Source: Polaromonas sp. (GTDB lineage Bacteria; Pseudomonadota; Gammaproteobacteria; Burkholderiales; Burkholderiaceae_C). Taken from it: a stretch of DNA of 64,000 bases. Each line of letters starts with the position of its first letter. Position 1 is the stretch's first letter. Shown piece by piece: positions 46,284 to 54,383 of the stretch. The stretch lies in the NCBI RefSeq assembly GCF_012927455.1, contig NZ_JABBPE010000022.1:32081-96080 (forward strand). Reading direction: 5' to 3'. Under the pieces are notes generated by a model. It was not told the origin of the DNA. It made no database searches and was given only the letters and a program-made list of their open reading frames with translations. Made by a program: the position numbers and the translations under genes.

Positions 46284-46284
46284 C

Positions 46285-46554
46285 CTACTCCCCCTCCCCA
46301 AACTTGTCGGCCAGCAGCGCCAGCAAGGCCGTCATGGCGGCCTGCTCGTCGGGCCCATCGGTTTCAAGCTCGACAGCGCTGCCCTGGCCGGCCGCCAGCA
46401 TCATCACGCCCATGATGCTTTTTGCATTGACGCGGCGCTCGCCCTTGCTCATCCAGACCTCGCTGGCAAAGCTGCCGGCGAGTTTGGTGAGCTTGGCGGA
46501 GGCCCGGGCGTGCAGGCCGAGTTTATTGCTGATGGTCGTGCGGGTCTTGATCAT
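46285..46554 (-). CDS. ptsH: Phosphocarrier protein HPr
   Basis: HPr accepts phosphate from EI and passes it to EIIA. The 89-residue product has phospho-acceptor H15 in GLHARASAK and the regulatory serine S46 in NAKSIMGVMML. The start ATG at 46554 lies inside the last 32 bases of the EIIA gene, so the two overlap. The sequence is typical for beta-proteobacteria. Unlike in E. coli, ptsH is separated from ptsI by repeats. Confidence 0.96.
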   Translation of the reverse strand: MIKTRTTISNKLGLHARASAKLTKLAGSFASEVWMSKGERRVNAKSIMGVMMLAAGQGSAVELETDGPDEQAAMTALLALLADKFGEGE

Positions 46555-46966
46555 TCGTTTTGCATACCTGATTTTGCGGTGCGGTGATCGCCACCTGCAT
46601 CACGCCTTGCGCCCCGCCCACCAGCGCGCGCGCGACCAGTGAATCGAAGGACTCGTGCCGGTAACAGACCGTGCGCAGCAGCATTGGCAAATTGACGCCG
46701 GCGATGAGCTTGGCGTCCACGCCATCGACCAGTTGCTGCGCCACGTTGCAGGGTGTGGCGCCAAAAATATCGGCCAGCACCAGCGTGTGCGCGTTGCCGG
46801 CCTGCGCCAGCATGATGCGCGCCTGCGCCAGCGTTTCCTCGGGCGGCATGTCGGGCAGCACGTCCAGCGCCAGTACGCCCGCCCCGTTGTCGGGAAACAC
46901 ATGCAGCACGCACTGGCGCAAGGCGCTGGCCAGCGGGGCGTGGGCGATGATGAAGATGCCGTTCAT
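46523..46966 (-). CDS. PTS EIIA component of the mannose/fructose-specific (Man) family
   Basis: The 147-residue product matches EIIA(Man): MNGIFIIAHAPLASALRQCV with the phospho-acceptor H9, then LDVLPDMPPEETLAQARIML, VLADIFGATPCNVAQ and GVNLPMLLRTVCYR. No EIIB, EIIC or EIID gene is present, so this is a stand-alone, probably regulatory PTS arm, as known in several beta-proteobacteria. The C-terminal 15 residues (CKTNDQDPHDHQQ) overlap ptsH. It starts 6 bases after the MFS gene. Confidence 0.93.
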   Translation of the reverse strand: MNGIFIIAHAPLASALRQCVLHVFPDNGAGVLALDVLPDMPPEETLAQARIMLAQAGNAHTLVLADIFGATPCNVAQQLVDGVDAKLIAGVNLPMLLRTVCYRHESFDSLVARALVGGAQGVMQVAITAPQNQVCKTNDQDPHDHQQ

Positions 46967-46972
46967 GAAGGC

Positions 46973-48421
46973 CTAATTATCGGCGTTCACGCTGAGGAAA
47001 TAACCATAGGAGGCAATGCAGCAACACAAAAACACCGCCATGGCGAGCTGAAAGCTGGCGATCTCTGACAGTCCCGTGGCGCTGAAAGCGTCGATCAGCA
47101 GACCAATGCCCCACTGCACGACAAAAATGCCGGAAAAAATCATCAGGTTGTAACCCGACAGGGCGCGCCCTGCCAGCGCAGCCGGAAACGCCATGCCGAC
47201 GGCCGGCTGGGCTAGGCCCATGACGCTGGAGGCCATGCAAAACAGCGCCCAGCCAAGCCAGCCGGTCGCCGCGCCGGCCAAAATATTTAGCGCCAGGATG
47301 GCCAGACTGAGCGGCACGCCCCAGGCGATCAGCCGGTTAGCGCTCCAGCCGCGTTGCGCCAGCCAGGGGTTGAGCATGCCCCAGCCCCAGAAAGTGACCA
47401 GCATGGCGGCATTGATGTAGAACAGACCGGTAGCCGCCTGCAGCGCGCTGTAGTCGGCCACCTTGACCAGCCACGGACCCGCCCACAGCGTCTGCAGCGC
47501 GACCAGGCCGCCATAATTAAAAAAAGCCAGAGGCGTCATCTTGCGGAAATAGCGGCTGCGCCAGATCGGGGCGTAGCTGGCCTCGTGCGGCGGCACTGAA
47601 ACCGAAACGACAGGCGTGGGAACCAGCGGCCGCAGCGCCGGGCCGCCCCCAGCAAGGCCAGCCCCCTCAGGGGGCAGTGCAGTGCGCGAAGCGACAAACG
47701 TGGGGGCCAGCTTCACCGCCGGGCCGCCCCAAGGTGAAACAGCCCGCTCGGGGGGCAGCGAAGCACGCGCAGTGGCGAGCGTGGGGGCGACATTCCAGTG
47801 CGGTACCAGCCAGGCAATCGCCACCATAGCCAGCACAATCATCGCCGCCAGGATCCAGAACAGCGGACGCCAGCCGGTCAGCGGCATCAGCCACTGCACC
47901 GGCAAGGTGGAAGCCAGCATGCCGAGCGAGCCGGTCATCAGCATCCAGGAATTGGCGCGCAGCACCATGGGCGCTTCAAACCAGCGCCGAAAGCCCGTCA
48001 GCGGCGCCATCAGACAGGCGCTCACGCCCATGCCCACCAGCACACGCGCCGCCAGCAACCAGGCAAAACTGCTGGCCACCGAGAACGCCAGGCAGCCCAG
48101 CACGGCCATGCTCAAAAAATACAGGATCACGCGTTTCGGACCAAAGCGGTCCAGCCAGCCGCCCAGCGGCAACTGCATCGCGGCAAAGCCCAGAAAATAG
48201 CCGCCCGCCAGCAAGCCCAGGTCGCGCGCCTGCAGCGCAAAATCCTGCGTCAACACCGGCGACAGCGTGGCGGTGATGGCGCGCACCAGAGCCGAGCAAA
48301 AGTAGGCGGCGGCAAAGGCCAAAAAAAGCAGTGCGCCAATTTTGCTGTCCAGCCGGCCAGCCTGTGACCACTCGTTCTGCTGCACGGCGTTGTCTGCAAG
48401 TGTCATGGCATCGGTCGGCAT
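46973..48421 (-). CDS. MFS transporter with repeat insertion in the central loop
   Basis: This is a 12-helix major facilitator transporter (482 residues). The N-terminal half shows ALLFLAFAAAYFCSALVRAI, then GGWLDRFGPKRVI, the MFS loop 2-3 signature variant. Between helices 6 and 7 (about residues 211-280) lies an inserted segment of about 70 residues made of family B type I repeats, with the peptide APTFVASRTALPPEGAG. This central cytoplasmic loop is the most tolerant site in MFS proteins. The remainder (YAPIWRSRYFRKMTPLAFFN onward) is normal. Substrate unknown. The ATG at 48421 is followed by another at 48406. It directly precedes the EIIA gene. Confidence 0.87.
   Translation of the reverse strand: MPTDAMTLADNAVQQNEWSQAGRLDSKIGALLFLAFAAAYFCSALVRAITATLSPVLTQDFALQARDLGLLAGGYFLGFAAMQLPLGGWLDRFGPKRVILYFLSMAVLGCLAFSVASSFAWLLAARVLVGMGVSACLMAPLTGFRRWFEAPMVLRANSWMLMTGSLGMLASTLPVQWLMPLTGWRPLFWILAAMIVLAMVAIAWLVPHWNVAPTLATARASLPPERAVSPWGGPAVKLAPTFVASRTALPPEGAGLAGGGPALRPLVPTPVVSVSVPPHEASYAPIWRSRYFRKMTPLAFFNYGGLVALQTLWAGPWLVKVADYSALQAATGLFYINAAMLVTFWGWGMLNPWLAQRGWSANRLIAWGVPLSLAILALNILAGAATGWLGWALFCMASSVMGLAQPAVGMAFPAALAGRALSGYNLMIFSGIFVVQWGIGLLIDAFSATGLSEIASFQLAMAVFLCCCIASYGYFLSVNADN
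47603..47790 (-). repeat. Family B repeats inside the MFS transporter gene
   Basis: Two units are clear, at about 47712-47790 and 47625-47707, with a short third remnant near 47603. On the coding strand they read GCCCCCACGCTCGCCACTGC and GCCCCCACGTTTGTCGCTTC at their starts, with CCCCCCGAGCGGG and CCCCCTGAGGGGG cores. The frame is preserved and no stop codon is introduced. Confidence 0.92.
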
Positions 48422-48438
48422 GCTGGTCTATTGCCAGC

Positions 48439-49017
48439 TCATTCCAGTTTGAGGCTGGAAAAGAAAGTCTCGGCCACTTCCGGAGAAATCGCAGTGGCGT
48501 ACATCACCACCTGAAACACCTGTGAACCCTGGGCAAAGTAGGCCGCTTGCCCGCTTACGGCGCTGCCGTCGGCGCGCTGCCCCAGCGCCTTGACCAGCGT
48601 GGGCGGCGCTTGCGGCGTGGCGCCCGCCAGCTTGAGGGGAAGCACCTCACGGCTGGCCGGCGCGGCTTTCATGTTGGCCAGCGTCAGGCTTTGCCACTGC
48701 GCCAGCACCCGCGCGGCCTTGGCGGCATCGCCCAGGTCGGCCAGCGCCACGGCGAAGGTGGCGCCGCCCGCATCGCAACCGAGCATGAACAAGGTGGTCG
48801 GCGCGCCGCCCAGCGGCACGATTTTTTGCGCCTTGTCGGGTTTGCAGGGCAGCAGCAGGCTGAGCCGGCTGTTCTCGGGGCGCACTTCGCGCCAGTTGAA
48901 GGCGGGACTGCAGGCCGCCAGCGTCAGCAGGCCCGGCGCTAGCAGTCCGATCAGACCCAGCAGCCCAAACATTTGTTGTGACGTCGGGGGTTTGATAACC
49001 GGGCAGACAGTGCGCAT
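48439..49017 (-). CDS. Conserved lipoprotein of unknown function
   Basis: The 192-residue product has a hydrophobic segment followed by a lipobox: FGLLGLIGLLAPGLLTLAAC. The start is uncertain: ATG at 49017 (MRTVCPVIK) or at 48972 (MFGLLGLIG), the latter giving a textbook lipoprotein signal. The mature part (FNWREVRPENSRLSLLLPCK, then LADLGDAAKAARVLAQWQSL, ending FFSSLKLE) is a beta-rich domain that I recognise only as a conserved Comamonadaceae protein. It lies just upstream of the MFS gene, 17 bases apart, on the same strand. Confidence 0.8.
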   Translation of the reverse strand: MRTVCPVIKPPTSQQMFGLLGLIGLLAPGLLTLAACSPAFNWREVRPENSRLSLLLPCKPDKAQKIVPLGGAPTTLFMLGCDAGGATFAVALADLGDAAKAARVLAQWQSLTLANMKAAPASREVLPLKLAGATPQAPPTLVKALGQRADGSAVSGQAAYFAQGSQVFQVVMYATAISPEVAETFFSSLKLE

Positions 49018-49089
49018 GCCGTGCACTTTACAGGCAATCGCCTGCAGCCTTCGGGCCAGGTCGCCCGCCGAAGTGGACGCACCGAGGCC

Positions 49090-49470
49090 TTATTCCTTCT
49101 CTTTGCTCAGCACCACGCTGTTGACGAAAATAACGCTGGGGAAGGTGCGGTTCAGCTGCTTGCTGTGAAAGTTGGTCATCTCGGAGCCATCGTCATAGCG
49201 GATCACATTATTTTTTTTGAGCGCGACGGTCGGAGCGGCCAGCCAGATGGTTTTCTTGTCTTCCACCACTTCAATGTAGGTGTACTGATTGGCATCGATG
49301 GTGCTGAGAACCTTGCCTTTTTTCGGCAGGTCGGCATCGGCCGTCTGCTTGGGCAGTTTCAGCATGGCGGCGGCGTCGCCGGTGGACGGGTGGCCAGCCG
49401 GGGCAGCGGCGATAGATGCAGCGGATGCAAACACGGCGCTCAATGCGAGCAAGGCAGCAATGATTCTCAT
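49090..49470 (-). CDS. NrfJ-like periplasmic protein
   Basis: The 126-residue product has a cleavable signal peptide (MRIIAALLALSAVFASAASI ending AAA-like) and a small beta domain: GKVLSTIDANQYTYIEVVED, KKTIWLAAPTVALKKNNVIR and NFHSKQLNRTFPSVIFVNSV. The last stretch resembles NrfJ-like proteins encoded with multihaem nitrite reductases, but no such genes are near. A role in redox metalloprotein assembly is an inference from similarity of short motifs only. It is divergent from the CoA-transferase gene. Confidence 0.75.
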   Translation of the reverse strand: MRIIAALLALSAVFASAASIAAAPAGHPSTGDAAAMLKLPKQTADADLPKKGKVLSTIDANQYTYIEVVEDKKTIWLAAPTVALKKNNVIRYDDGSEMTNFHSKQLNRTFPSVIFVNSVVLSKEKE

Positions 49471-49626
49471 GGGGGGTTCCTGTCTGTGGTTGAGGCGACG
49501 GCGCAGCGTAATAGCCGGGCTGTCGCGATGAGGTTTAAGCCTGCTTGGAGTCCCCTATTATCCCGCGCCTCGATCGGCCTCCCCTGGCGCAGCGGGGGTG
49601 CCCCCGCCTGAAGGCAAAATACCCGC

Positions 49627-50874
49627 ATGAACTCTTTAGACGGTATCCGCATTCTCGATTTGTCGCGCGTCCTCGCGGGCCCGTGGTGTACCCAAACGCT
49701 GGCCGACCTGGGCGCCGACGTTATCAAGATTGAACGCCCCGGCAGCGGCGACGACACGCGTACCTGGGGCCCGCCGTTTTTAAAAGACGATGCGGGCGCA
49801 GAGACGCAGGAAGCCGCCTACTACCTCGGCACCAACCGCAACAAGCGCTCCGTCACCTGCGACATTGCCCAGCCCGCCGGCCAGGCGCTGATACGCGAGC
49901 TGGTAGCCCATTGCGATGTGTTTGTGGAGAACTTCAAGGTTGGCGACATGGCGCGCTACGGGCTGGACTACGCCTCGCTCAAGGCGCTCAATCCGCGCCT
50001 GGTGTATTGCTCGGTCACCGGCTTTGGCCAGAACGGCCCGTATGCCGAGCGCGCCGGCTACGACTACGCGATTCAGGGCATGGGCGGCTTGATGAGCGTG
50101 ACCGGCGAGCGTGATGATCTGGGCGGCGGCCCGCAAAAAGTCGGCGTGGCGGTCGCTGATTTGATGACCGGCATGTATGCCACCGTCGCGATACTTGCCG
50201 CGCTGCGCCACGCCGAGAAAACCGGCGAGGGCCAGCAGGTCGACATGGCGCTGCTCGACACGCAAGTCGCCATGCTGGCCAACCTGGGCGCCAACTACCT
50301 GGTCAGCGGCAACGCGCCGGGCCGCGCCGGAAACGCGCACCAGAACATCGTGCCCTACCAGGTGTTTGAGGTTGCGGCCGCCGCCGACGGCCGCAAGGAC
50401 CACCTGATTCTGGCCGTTGGCAACGACTCGCAATACCTCAAGTTCTGCAAGGTCGCCAACATTCCCGAGCTCGGCGCGAACCCGCTGTTTGCAAAAAACC
50501 GCGACCGCGTCCGCAACCGCGGCCAGCTCGTGCCCATCCTGGAAGCTGTCATGAAAACCCGCAGCAAGGCCGACTGGCTGGCCGCGCTGGAAGCGGCCAA
50601 GGTGCCGTGCGGCGCCATCAACAGCCTGGCCGAGGTGTTCGCCGACCCGCAGATAGCAGCGCGCGGCATGGTCACGCACTGGCAGCACCCGGTCAAAAAC
50701 GATCTGCGACTAGTTTCCAGCCCGATCAAGCTCAGCGCCACACCGGTGCGCACGCCCAGCCAGGGCGGACTGCCGCCGCCGCTGCTGGGCCAGCACACCG
50801 AAGAAGTGCTGCGTAGCGTGCTGAACTACGCTGATGCACAATTAATTGCGCTCAAACGCGACGCGGTCATTTAA
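49627..50874 (+). CDS. CaiB/BaiF (class III) CoA-transferase
   Basis: This is a family III CoA-transferase, which moves CoA between carboxylic acids. The 415-residue product begins MNSLDGIRILDLSRVLAGPW, then the CoA-binding stretch LGADVIKIERPGSGDDTR, NKRSVTCDI, FVENFKVG and the catalytic aspartate in VAVADLMTGMYAT (about residue 178). The C-terminal QIAARGMV and PLLGQHTEEVL are typical. The substrate is not predictable. The next genes are a glutathione S-transferase and an alpha/beta hydrolase, so a catabolic role for a xenobiotic or small acid is possible but unproven. Confidence 0.92.
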   Translation: MNSLDGIRILDLSRVLAGPWCTQTLADLGADVIKIERPGSGDDTRTWGPPFLKDDAGAETQEAAYYLGTNRNKRSVTCDIAQPAGQALIRELVAHCDVFVENFKVGDMARYGLDYASLKALNPRLVYCSVTGFGQNGPYAERAGYDYAIQGMGGLMSVTGERDDLGGGPQKVGVAVADLMTGMYATVAILAALRHAEKTGEGQQVDMALLDTQVAMLANLGANYLVSGNAPGRAGNAHQNIVPYQVFEVAAAADGRKDHLILAVGNDSQYLKFCKVANIPELGANPLFAKNRDRVRNRGQLVPILEAVMKTRSKADWLAALEAAKVPCGAINSLAEVFADPQIAARGMVTHWQHPVKNDLRLVSSPIKLSATPVRTPSQGGLPPPLLGQHTEEVLRSVLNYADAQLIALKRDAVI

Positions 50875-50942
50875 GAGATTTAGCGTAGCGCTTCAGCCCC
50901 GGCCAGCGCCCTAACCAGCTAACAGAAATCAGGAGTCATCCC

Positions 50943-51569
50943 ATGAATCCTCTCGTGCTGTATACCAACCCGCAATCACGCGGCCGCATCGCCCATTGGA
51001 TGCTCGAAGAGATCGGCCTGCCGTATGAGACGGTATGGCTGGACTATGGCGCGCCCATGAAAGCGGACGACTACCTGGCGGTGAATCCCATGGGCAAGGT
51101 GCCGGCGTTCAGGCATGGCGCTGCGGTGGTGACGGAAGCCGCCGCCATCTGCGCCTACCTGGCCGACTGTTTTCCCGAGAAAAACCTCATTCCCCCGCCC
51201 GGCCATGCCAGCCGCGCGCCTTACTACCGCTGGCTTTTTTTCGCGGCTGGTCCGCTCGAAGCCGCCGTGACCGCCAAGGCGCTGGGCTGGCAGGTGCCCG
51301 AGGGCAAGGGCGTCATGGCGGGTTTCGGCAGCTTCGGCGAAACCCTGGCTGCGCTGGAGACGGCCCTGACGCCCGGCCCCTATATCTGCGGCGAGCAATT
51401 CACCGCCGCCGACGTGTATGTGGGTTCCAGCCTGGGCTGCGGACTGCTGTTTGGCAGCATCGAGCCGCGACCGGTCTTCACGGCTTATGCCGAGCGCCTG
51501 CGCGCCCGTCCGGCGGCCCAGCAGGCCGACCGCATCAACGAAGCCTATTTGCAGCGCAACCAGGCTTGA
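50943..51569 (+). CDS. Glutathione S-transferase
   Basis: The 208-residue product has an N-terminal thioredoxin-fold domain (MNPLVLYTNPQSRGRIAHWM, then NPMGKVPAFRHGAAVVTEAA with the glutathione-binding EA) and a C-terminal helical domain (GEQFTAADVYVGSSLGCGLL). The active residue is probably the serine in the NPQSRGR loop. The start is preceded by AATCAGGAGTCATCC. It is 68 bases after the CoA-transferase gene, on the same strand. Confidence 0.92.
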   Translation: MNPLVLYTNPQSRGRIAHWMLEEIGLPYETVWLDYGAPMKADDYLAVNPMGKVPAFRHGAAVVTEAAAICAYLADCFPEKNLIPPPGHASRAPYYRWLFFAAGPLEAAVTAKALGWQVPEGKGVMAGFGSFGETLAALETALTPGPYICGEQFTAADVYVGSSLGCGLLFGSIEPRPVFTAYAERLRARPAAQQADRINEAYLQRNQA

Positions 51570-51603
51570 GCTGAAATCCCCAGGGAAACACCGAGGAAAC
51601 CAG

Positions 51604-52335
51604 ATGGCAAACTTTGTATTGGTGCACGGTGCCTGGCACGGCGCCTGGTGCTGGCAGCGCGTCAGCGCCCTGCTTCAGAAAGAGGGGCATCGCGTGCACG
51701 CCGTCACCCTCACCGGCCTGGGCGAGCGCGCACACCTGCTGTCGCCCGTCATCAACCTTGACACGCACATCAACGACGTCATCCACCTGATCGAGGCGGA
51801 AGAACTGAGCGAGGTGGTGTTGGCGGTGCATTCTTACGCCGGCATGGTCGGTACGGCAGTTGCTGATCGTCTGGGTCAGCGGTTGAAACACCTGGTCTAT
51901 GTCGATGCGGTGGTGCCCAAACCCGGCGAAAGCTGGAGCAGCACGCAGGCCGGCGCCACGCAGCAGCAGCGCATGGCGGCGGCGCAGGCCTCACCCAGCT
52001 TTAGCTTTGCGCCGCCTGACCCGGCCGTGTTTGGCCTGCAGGGCGCAGACCACGCCTGGGTGAAACGCCGCCAGACCCCGCACCCCGGCAACACCTACCA
52101 GGCGCCGCTGGCCTTTGACGTGCAGCGCGTCGCCGCCCTGCCGCGCACCTTTGTCAGCTGCACGCAGCCGGCGCTGGCCACCATAGAGCCCAGCCGGCTG
52201 CGCGTACAGGACCCGGCATTCTGGGACGGTGCCTGGTTGCCGCATTCGGCGTTCGTTGAATTGAAGACCGGGCACGACCCGATGATCAGCGAGCCTGCGG
52301 CATTGGCGCGGATTCTGCTGGACTGCGCCGGCTGA
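51604..52335 (+). CDS. Alpha/beta hydrolase of the EstC/pyrethroid-hydrolase type
   Basis: The 243-residue product starts MANFVLVHGAWHGAWCWQRV, a hallmark of the small esterase/hydroxynitrile-lyase-like alpha/beta hydrolases; the ATG follows CCGAGGAAACCAG. The nucleophile is in VVLAVHSYAGMVGTAVA, and the histidine in FVELKTGHDPMISEP. It has no signal peptide. It lies 34 bases after the GST gene, so the three genes from 49627 probably form one transcription unit. Substrate unknown. Confidence 0.9.
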   Translation: MANFVLVHGAWHGAWCWQRVSALLQKEGHRVHAVTLTGLGERAHLLSPVINLDTHINDVIHLIEAEELSEVVLAVHSYAGMVGTAVADRLGQRLKHLVYVDAVVPKPGESWSSTQAGATQQQRMAAAQASPSFSFAPPDPAVFGLQGADHAWVKRRQTPHPGNTYQAPLAFDVQRVAALPRTFVSCTQPALATIEPSRLRVQDPAFWDGAWLPHSAFVELKTGHDPMISEPAALARILLDCAG

Positions 52336-52393
52336 TTCGCCCGGGGGCCCCGCCCGCAACCCGGCTGCAAGCCCGATTTGACAGCCAAATAGT

Positions 52394-52442
52394 GCTCTAG
52401 CCCATTAAGTACGGGCGCAAGCAGCTATCAAAATAATAGCAA
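52394..52442 (-). repeat. Family A dispersed repeat
   Basis: On the minus strand: TTGCTATTATTTTGATAGCT, then GCTTGCGCCCGTACTTAATG, then GGCTAGAGC. The tail is shorter than in the other copies. Confidence 0.9.
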
Positions 52443-52735
52443 CTCGAAACACGCAAGAATCAAGTCGTTTTCGTTTTCGGCACCCTGAAGCAGGGCTTTC
52501 CCAACTTCGGCCACAACCAGGCGGGTCCGCGTGGCGGGCGAGTTTGTCACGCTGCAGCGCTTTTCTTTACCTGGTCGGTGAGCGCTGCTCGCCTTGGCTC
52601 GTGAACAGTCCCGGGCAAAGACAACGGGTCGCTGGCGAAATACACGGCAGAGCACGCTGCGCTTTATCGAAGCCGGGCTGTACCCCCACGAGGCCGGCGT
52701 GCCAGCCTGCCCTTAAGTCAGCGCACCTTTTCGCT

Positions 52736-52801
52736 TTCATTTCAATAGCTAGTTGCACCTATGGGATATGGGCTAGAGGCTGATTTGACCAATTATTTCG
52801 A
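52736..52801 (+). repeat. Family A dispersed repeat with long tail
   Basis: The copy reads TTTCATTTCAATAGCTAGTT, then GCACCTATGGGATATGGGCT, then AGAGGCTGATTTGACCAATT and ATTTCG. The tail matches the tail of the copy at 14900, which shows that the repeat extends beyond GGCC. Confidence 0.88.
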
Positions 52802-52837
52802 TCCGCGGTTCCGGCCGGAAGACAGGCGTCGCAGCAT

Positions 52838-52876
52838 GAAAAAAGCCCTGGCACGCAGCGCGCGCCAGGGCTTTGT
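52838..52876 (-). terminator. Intrinsic terminator of ompW
   Basis: On the minus strand GCCCTGGCGCGCGCTGCG and TGCCAGGGCTTTTTTC form a stable hairpin followed by T residues, about 20 bases past the ompW stop. Confidence 0.9.
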
Positions 52877-52894
52877 GTTCAGGAAATCCCGAGT

Positions 52895-53497
52895 TTAAAA
52901 CCGCCAGCCCAGGCCGACACCCACCAGCAGAGGGTCAATCTTCAAATTACCAATCTTGTTTCCGTTAAGCGCCACGTCCGTGCTGATGTAGACCTTTTTC
53001 ACGTCGAAGTTGAGGTACATGTTGCCGGTCAGTGGAATGTCCACGCCGACCTGTAGAGCAGGACCCCAGCTGCTTTTGTCAATACTGGCTCCGGCGCCTA
53101 AATTGACGCTCGAAAATCGTGTGTAGTTGATACCCGCGCCGACATAGGGCTTGAAGCCGTTGCCATTGAAGTGGTACTGGGCCAGCAAGGTAGGCGGCAG
53201 GTGCTTAAGCGTACCGACTTCACCGACCAGGGAAGAACTCAGGGTCTGTTTTTGCGGCACGGTCAGAATCAGTTCAACCGCCATGTTTTTGTTGAAGAAA
53301 TAGCTGACGTCTACTTCGGGCATCCACTTGTTGTTGATCGAGAGGTCCAGGTTTGGCACTGTGCTGCCTCCGTTGGCGCTGTCCAGGTGCACGGCGCGGA
53401 CGCGAACCATCCAGGGGCCTTCGTTGGCCTGTTGGGCAAAAACCGCACCCGAGGCGAGGGTGCAAAGTACTACGGCGGCAATGATTTGTTTTTTCAT
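52895..53497 (-). CDS. ompW: Outer membrane protein OmpW family
   Basis: OmpW is a small eight-stranded outer membrane beta-barrel that forms a hydrophobic channel. The 200-residue product has a signal peptide (MKKQIIAAVVLCTLASGAVFA) and the family's features: NKWMPEVDVSYFFNKNMAVE, HLPPTLLAQYHFNGNGFKPY, VGAGINYTRFS and the C-terminal VGVGLGWRF with terminal aromatic residue. In E. coli ompW responds to oxygen and FNR; the FNR-like box 70 bases upstream fits that. Confidence 0.93.
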   Translation of the reverse strand: MKKQIIAAVVLCTLASGAVFAQQANEGPWMVRVRAVHLDSANGGSTVPNLDLSINNKWMPEVDVSYFFNKNMAVELILTVPQKQTLSSSLVGEVGTLKHLPPTLLAQYHFNGNGFKPYVGAGINYTRFSSVNLGAGASIDKSSWGPALQVGVDIPLTGNMYLNFDVKKVYISTDVALNGNKIGNLKIDPLLVGVGLGWRF

Positions 53498-53566
53498 TTT
53501 GAGCAGCTAATTAAGAGCCGGGAACATTCCCATTTCTTATTGGGCTCGCCTGATGCAGGCGAAAAC

Positions 53567-53580
53567 TTGATCTGTCTCAA
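53567..53580 (-). promoter_or_regulatory. FNR/ANR-like box upstream of ompW
   Basis: The 14-base sequence TTGATCTGTCTCAA fits the FNR-superfamily consensus (TTGAT-N4-ATCAA) with one mismatch in the right half. Its centre lies about 75 bases before the ompW start codon. A TATA-like CAATAA (53538-53543 on the minus strand) lies about 30 bases downstream, consistent with class II activation at about -41. Confidence 0.65.
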
Positions 53581-54383
53581 GCTTTCATCCGCCGGTGCTG
53601 ATGCGCGCAAAACGCTTGACGCAGATCAACCAATGCAGCGAAATAGCTCAGCAATTGTTACTTTTTTGCAACAACTCGTCGGTGCATCACAACGCCTCCA
53701 ATGCCTACTCAAGGTCGCCAGCAGTTGCCATGGGAGTTGTTCAAGGCAAACGTCAACGTTTTAGTGGATCGGCACCGCCACTGGTTTGGTGGTTGGGTCA
53801 GGCGAGTAGGGGTTGGGCGGACAGGAGTGTGCAGCGTATCAAACCGGTTTGGCGCTGCCTTTTACAGTTTGCCAACGCGCATTTACCCGGACGGCTGAGC
53901 CTGCTCTTGCGGCTTGGTTGCGGCCTCCTTTTGCACTTTGTTTGATAGCAGCTTACACCGGTTACATATAAGCGAAATGCCAATTTGGCCGGCCATTTGG
54001 CGGCCGCACGCGCTTGCCGACCGACACGCCCACCAAGTCGACCGAATGAGCTCACTTGCTGAGCCAACAGGAGGCCTGGGCCACCGTGGGCTGATGTCCT
54101 ATACGAAACTGCGTATTTTCTTTGCCCAGGTCTGTAAAAAATCCTGCTACCCCTGTAGAATCTGTTACGTTTATTGACAATAAATAGCGATTTGTAGTGT
54201 TCATCGATGCCATCCCCCGCGTCGCTGGCGAGCAGTATTTAGGCGCTTGCGCTCGGGACTTACCGGTTGCCGCACCGGTGGCTACCGGCAGTCTGGAAAG
54301 GCTTGCGAAGCAAGAACGGATTTTCTTCAGGGCAAGCGCGGCGCGTACCAACTTGTAAATTGCTTACATTTTTAAGGGACCAG
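53581..54383. other. Long gap between ompW and the sensor-like gene
   Basis: About 800 bases with no credible gene in any frame. A degenerate family A-like sequence (GATAGCAGCTTACACCGG) is at 53944-53961. A TTGACA at 54175-54180 followed after 17 bases by TAGTGT is a weak promoter candidate for the gene starting at 54384. A small RNA or regulatory region cannot be excluded. Confidence 0.45.

Larger units (their letters stand above)
52336..52837. other. Gap with two family A repeats and no clear gene
   Basis: The stretch contains copies of the family A repeat at 52394-52442 and 52736-52800. Between them a minus-strand frame (52428-52655) ends inside a repeat; its codon usage is odd and I do not recognise it, so I leave it out. 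Decayed sequence is likely. Confidence 0.5.

Noticed and set aside
46020..46642. Open frames on both strands across the family B repeats between ptsH and ptsI
   Set aside because: They arise from the repeat sequence, which is open in several frames; no homologues known and no ribosome-binding sites.
52428..52655. 75-codon minus-strand frame ending in a family A repeat
   Set aside because: Not recognised, unusual composition, and terminated by the repeat; at best a gene remnant.
53944..53985. Possible eleventh family A copy (GATAGCAGCTTACACCGG)
   Set aside because: Only about half of the consensus matches and the GGGCTAGAGGCC end is missing.
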